This document shows positions 57,434 to 57,484 of a DNA stretch of 57,484 nt, in pieces. Below the pieces are notes generated by a model that searched no databases, was not told the DNA's origin, and saw only the letters and a program-made list of their open reading frames with translations. The stretch comes from JBDKVA01 sp039679375 (lineage in GTDB: Bacteria; Bacillota; Clostridia; Acetivibrionales; DTU013): the NCBI GenBank assembly GCA_039679375.1, contig JBDKVA010000047.1, positions 1 to 57,484 of the forward strand, given 5' to 3'. The position numbers were made by a program, and so were the translations under genes. The first letter of the stretch is position 1. Every line of letters starts with the position of its first letter.

Positions 57434-57484
57434 ACTCTCACCTCCTTCTCAACCTGTACCAGCTTACCTTACAGATTTACGCAA

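Overview
The window reads as a chromosomal segment of an anaerobic, endospore-forming member of the Clostridia. Evidence is the sporulation genes (spoIIAA-spoIIAB-sigF, spoVAC-AD-AEb-AEa), a gerA-gerB-gerC germinant receptor, a V-type ATPase instead of an F-type one, NfnAB (ferredoxin/NADPH electron bifurcation) and the Firmicutes hprK-rapZ-yvcK-whiA neighbourhood. Nearly every gene lies on the minus strand. I cannot name the species. No transposase, integrase, phage gene, rRNA or CRISPR array was seen.

Layout. 1-2409: end of an unknown gene, a Dph6-like ATP pyrophosphatase, a decayed membrane-protein gene and a histidine phosphatase. 2541-11516: a glycolysis block (gap, a fused pgk-tpiA gene, gpmI, pfkA) with a DUF2156 protein, an M20 peptidase and trmL; gap and the pgk fusion are separated by a terminator and two 66-bp tandem repeats. 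11727-16005: an odd pair coding for a zinc-phospholipase-C-like protein and a CARDB-like protein, a small secreted protein and CheX. 16166-20868: spoVA genes, a 51-residue membrane ORF, sigF, spoIIAB and spoIIAA; the spoIIA operon has a textbook sigma-H promoter. 21141-29522: whiA, glycogen debranching enzyme, yvcK, rapZ, murB, a PHP phosphoesterase and hprK, linking carbon state to envelope synthesis. 29832-35842: an AEC transporter, an AT-rich island with a secreted 182-residue protein and a toroid-like partner, and a divergent YtrA-type GntR regulator with an ABC exporter. 35914-39879: germination receptor. 40004-43161: an Amt-PII fusion with a hairpin-rich leader, and VapBC. 43294-52264: V-ATPase (nine subunits) with the sodium-binding residues intact. 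52566-52888: two tRNA-Gly genes. 53116-57433: NfnAB, a sodium:solute symporter and its 40-residue accessory protein.

The most unusual signals are not protein genes. (1) At 27492-27799, just upstream of murB, seven consecutive inverted repeats all have 13-15-nt loops but unrelated 8-14-bp stems, and six of them are bracketed by a 19-bp inverted repeat; this looks like a multi-arm folded RNA or DNA element. (2) A 104-bp element occurs twice (20899-21002 and 47157-47260), 98/104 identical, and two of the six differences compensate each other in a long stem. One copy begins at the predicted spoIIA transcription start; the other is inside the V-ATPase operon. (3) Degenerate heptamer tracts (minus-strand unit CCAGARA) abut both tRNA-Gly genes and have been read into the 3' end of the debranching-enzyme gene.

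Together the genes describe a cell that runs glycolysis and glycogen/maltodextrin use, senses carbon through HPr kinase, RapZ and YvcK, handles sodium through a V-ATPase and a symporter, balances NADPH and ferredoxin through Nfn, and can sporulate and germinate.
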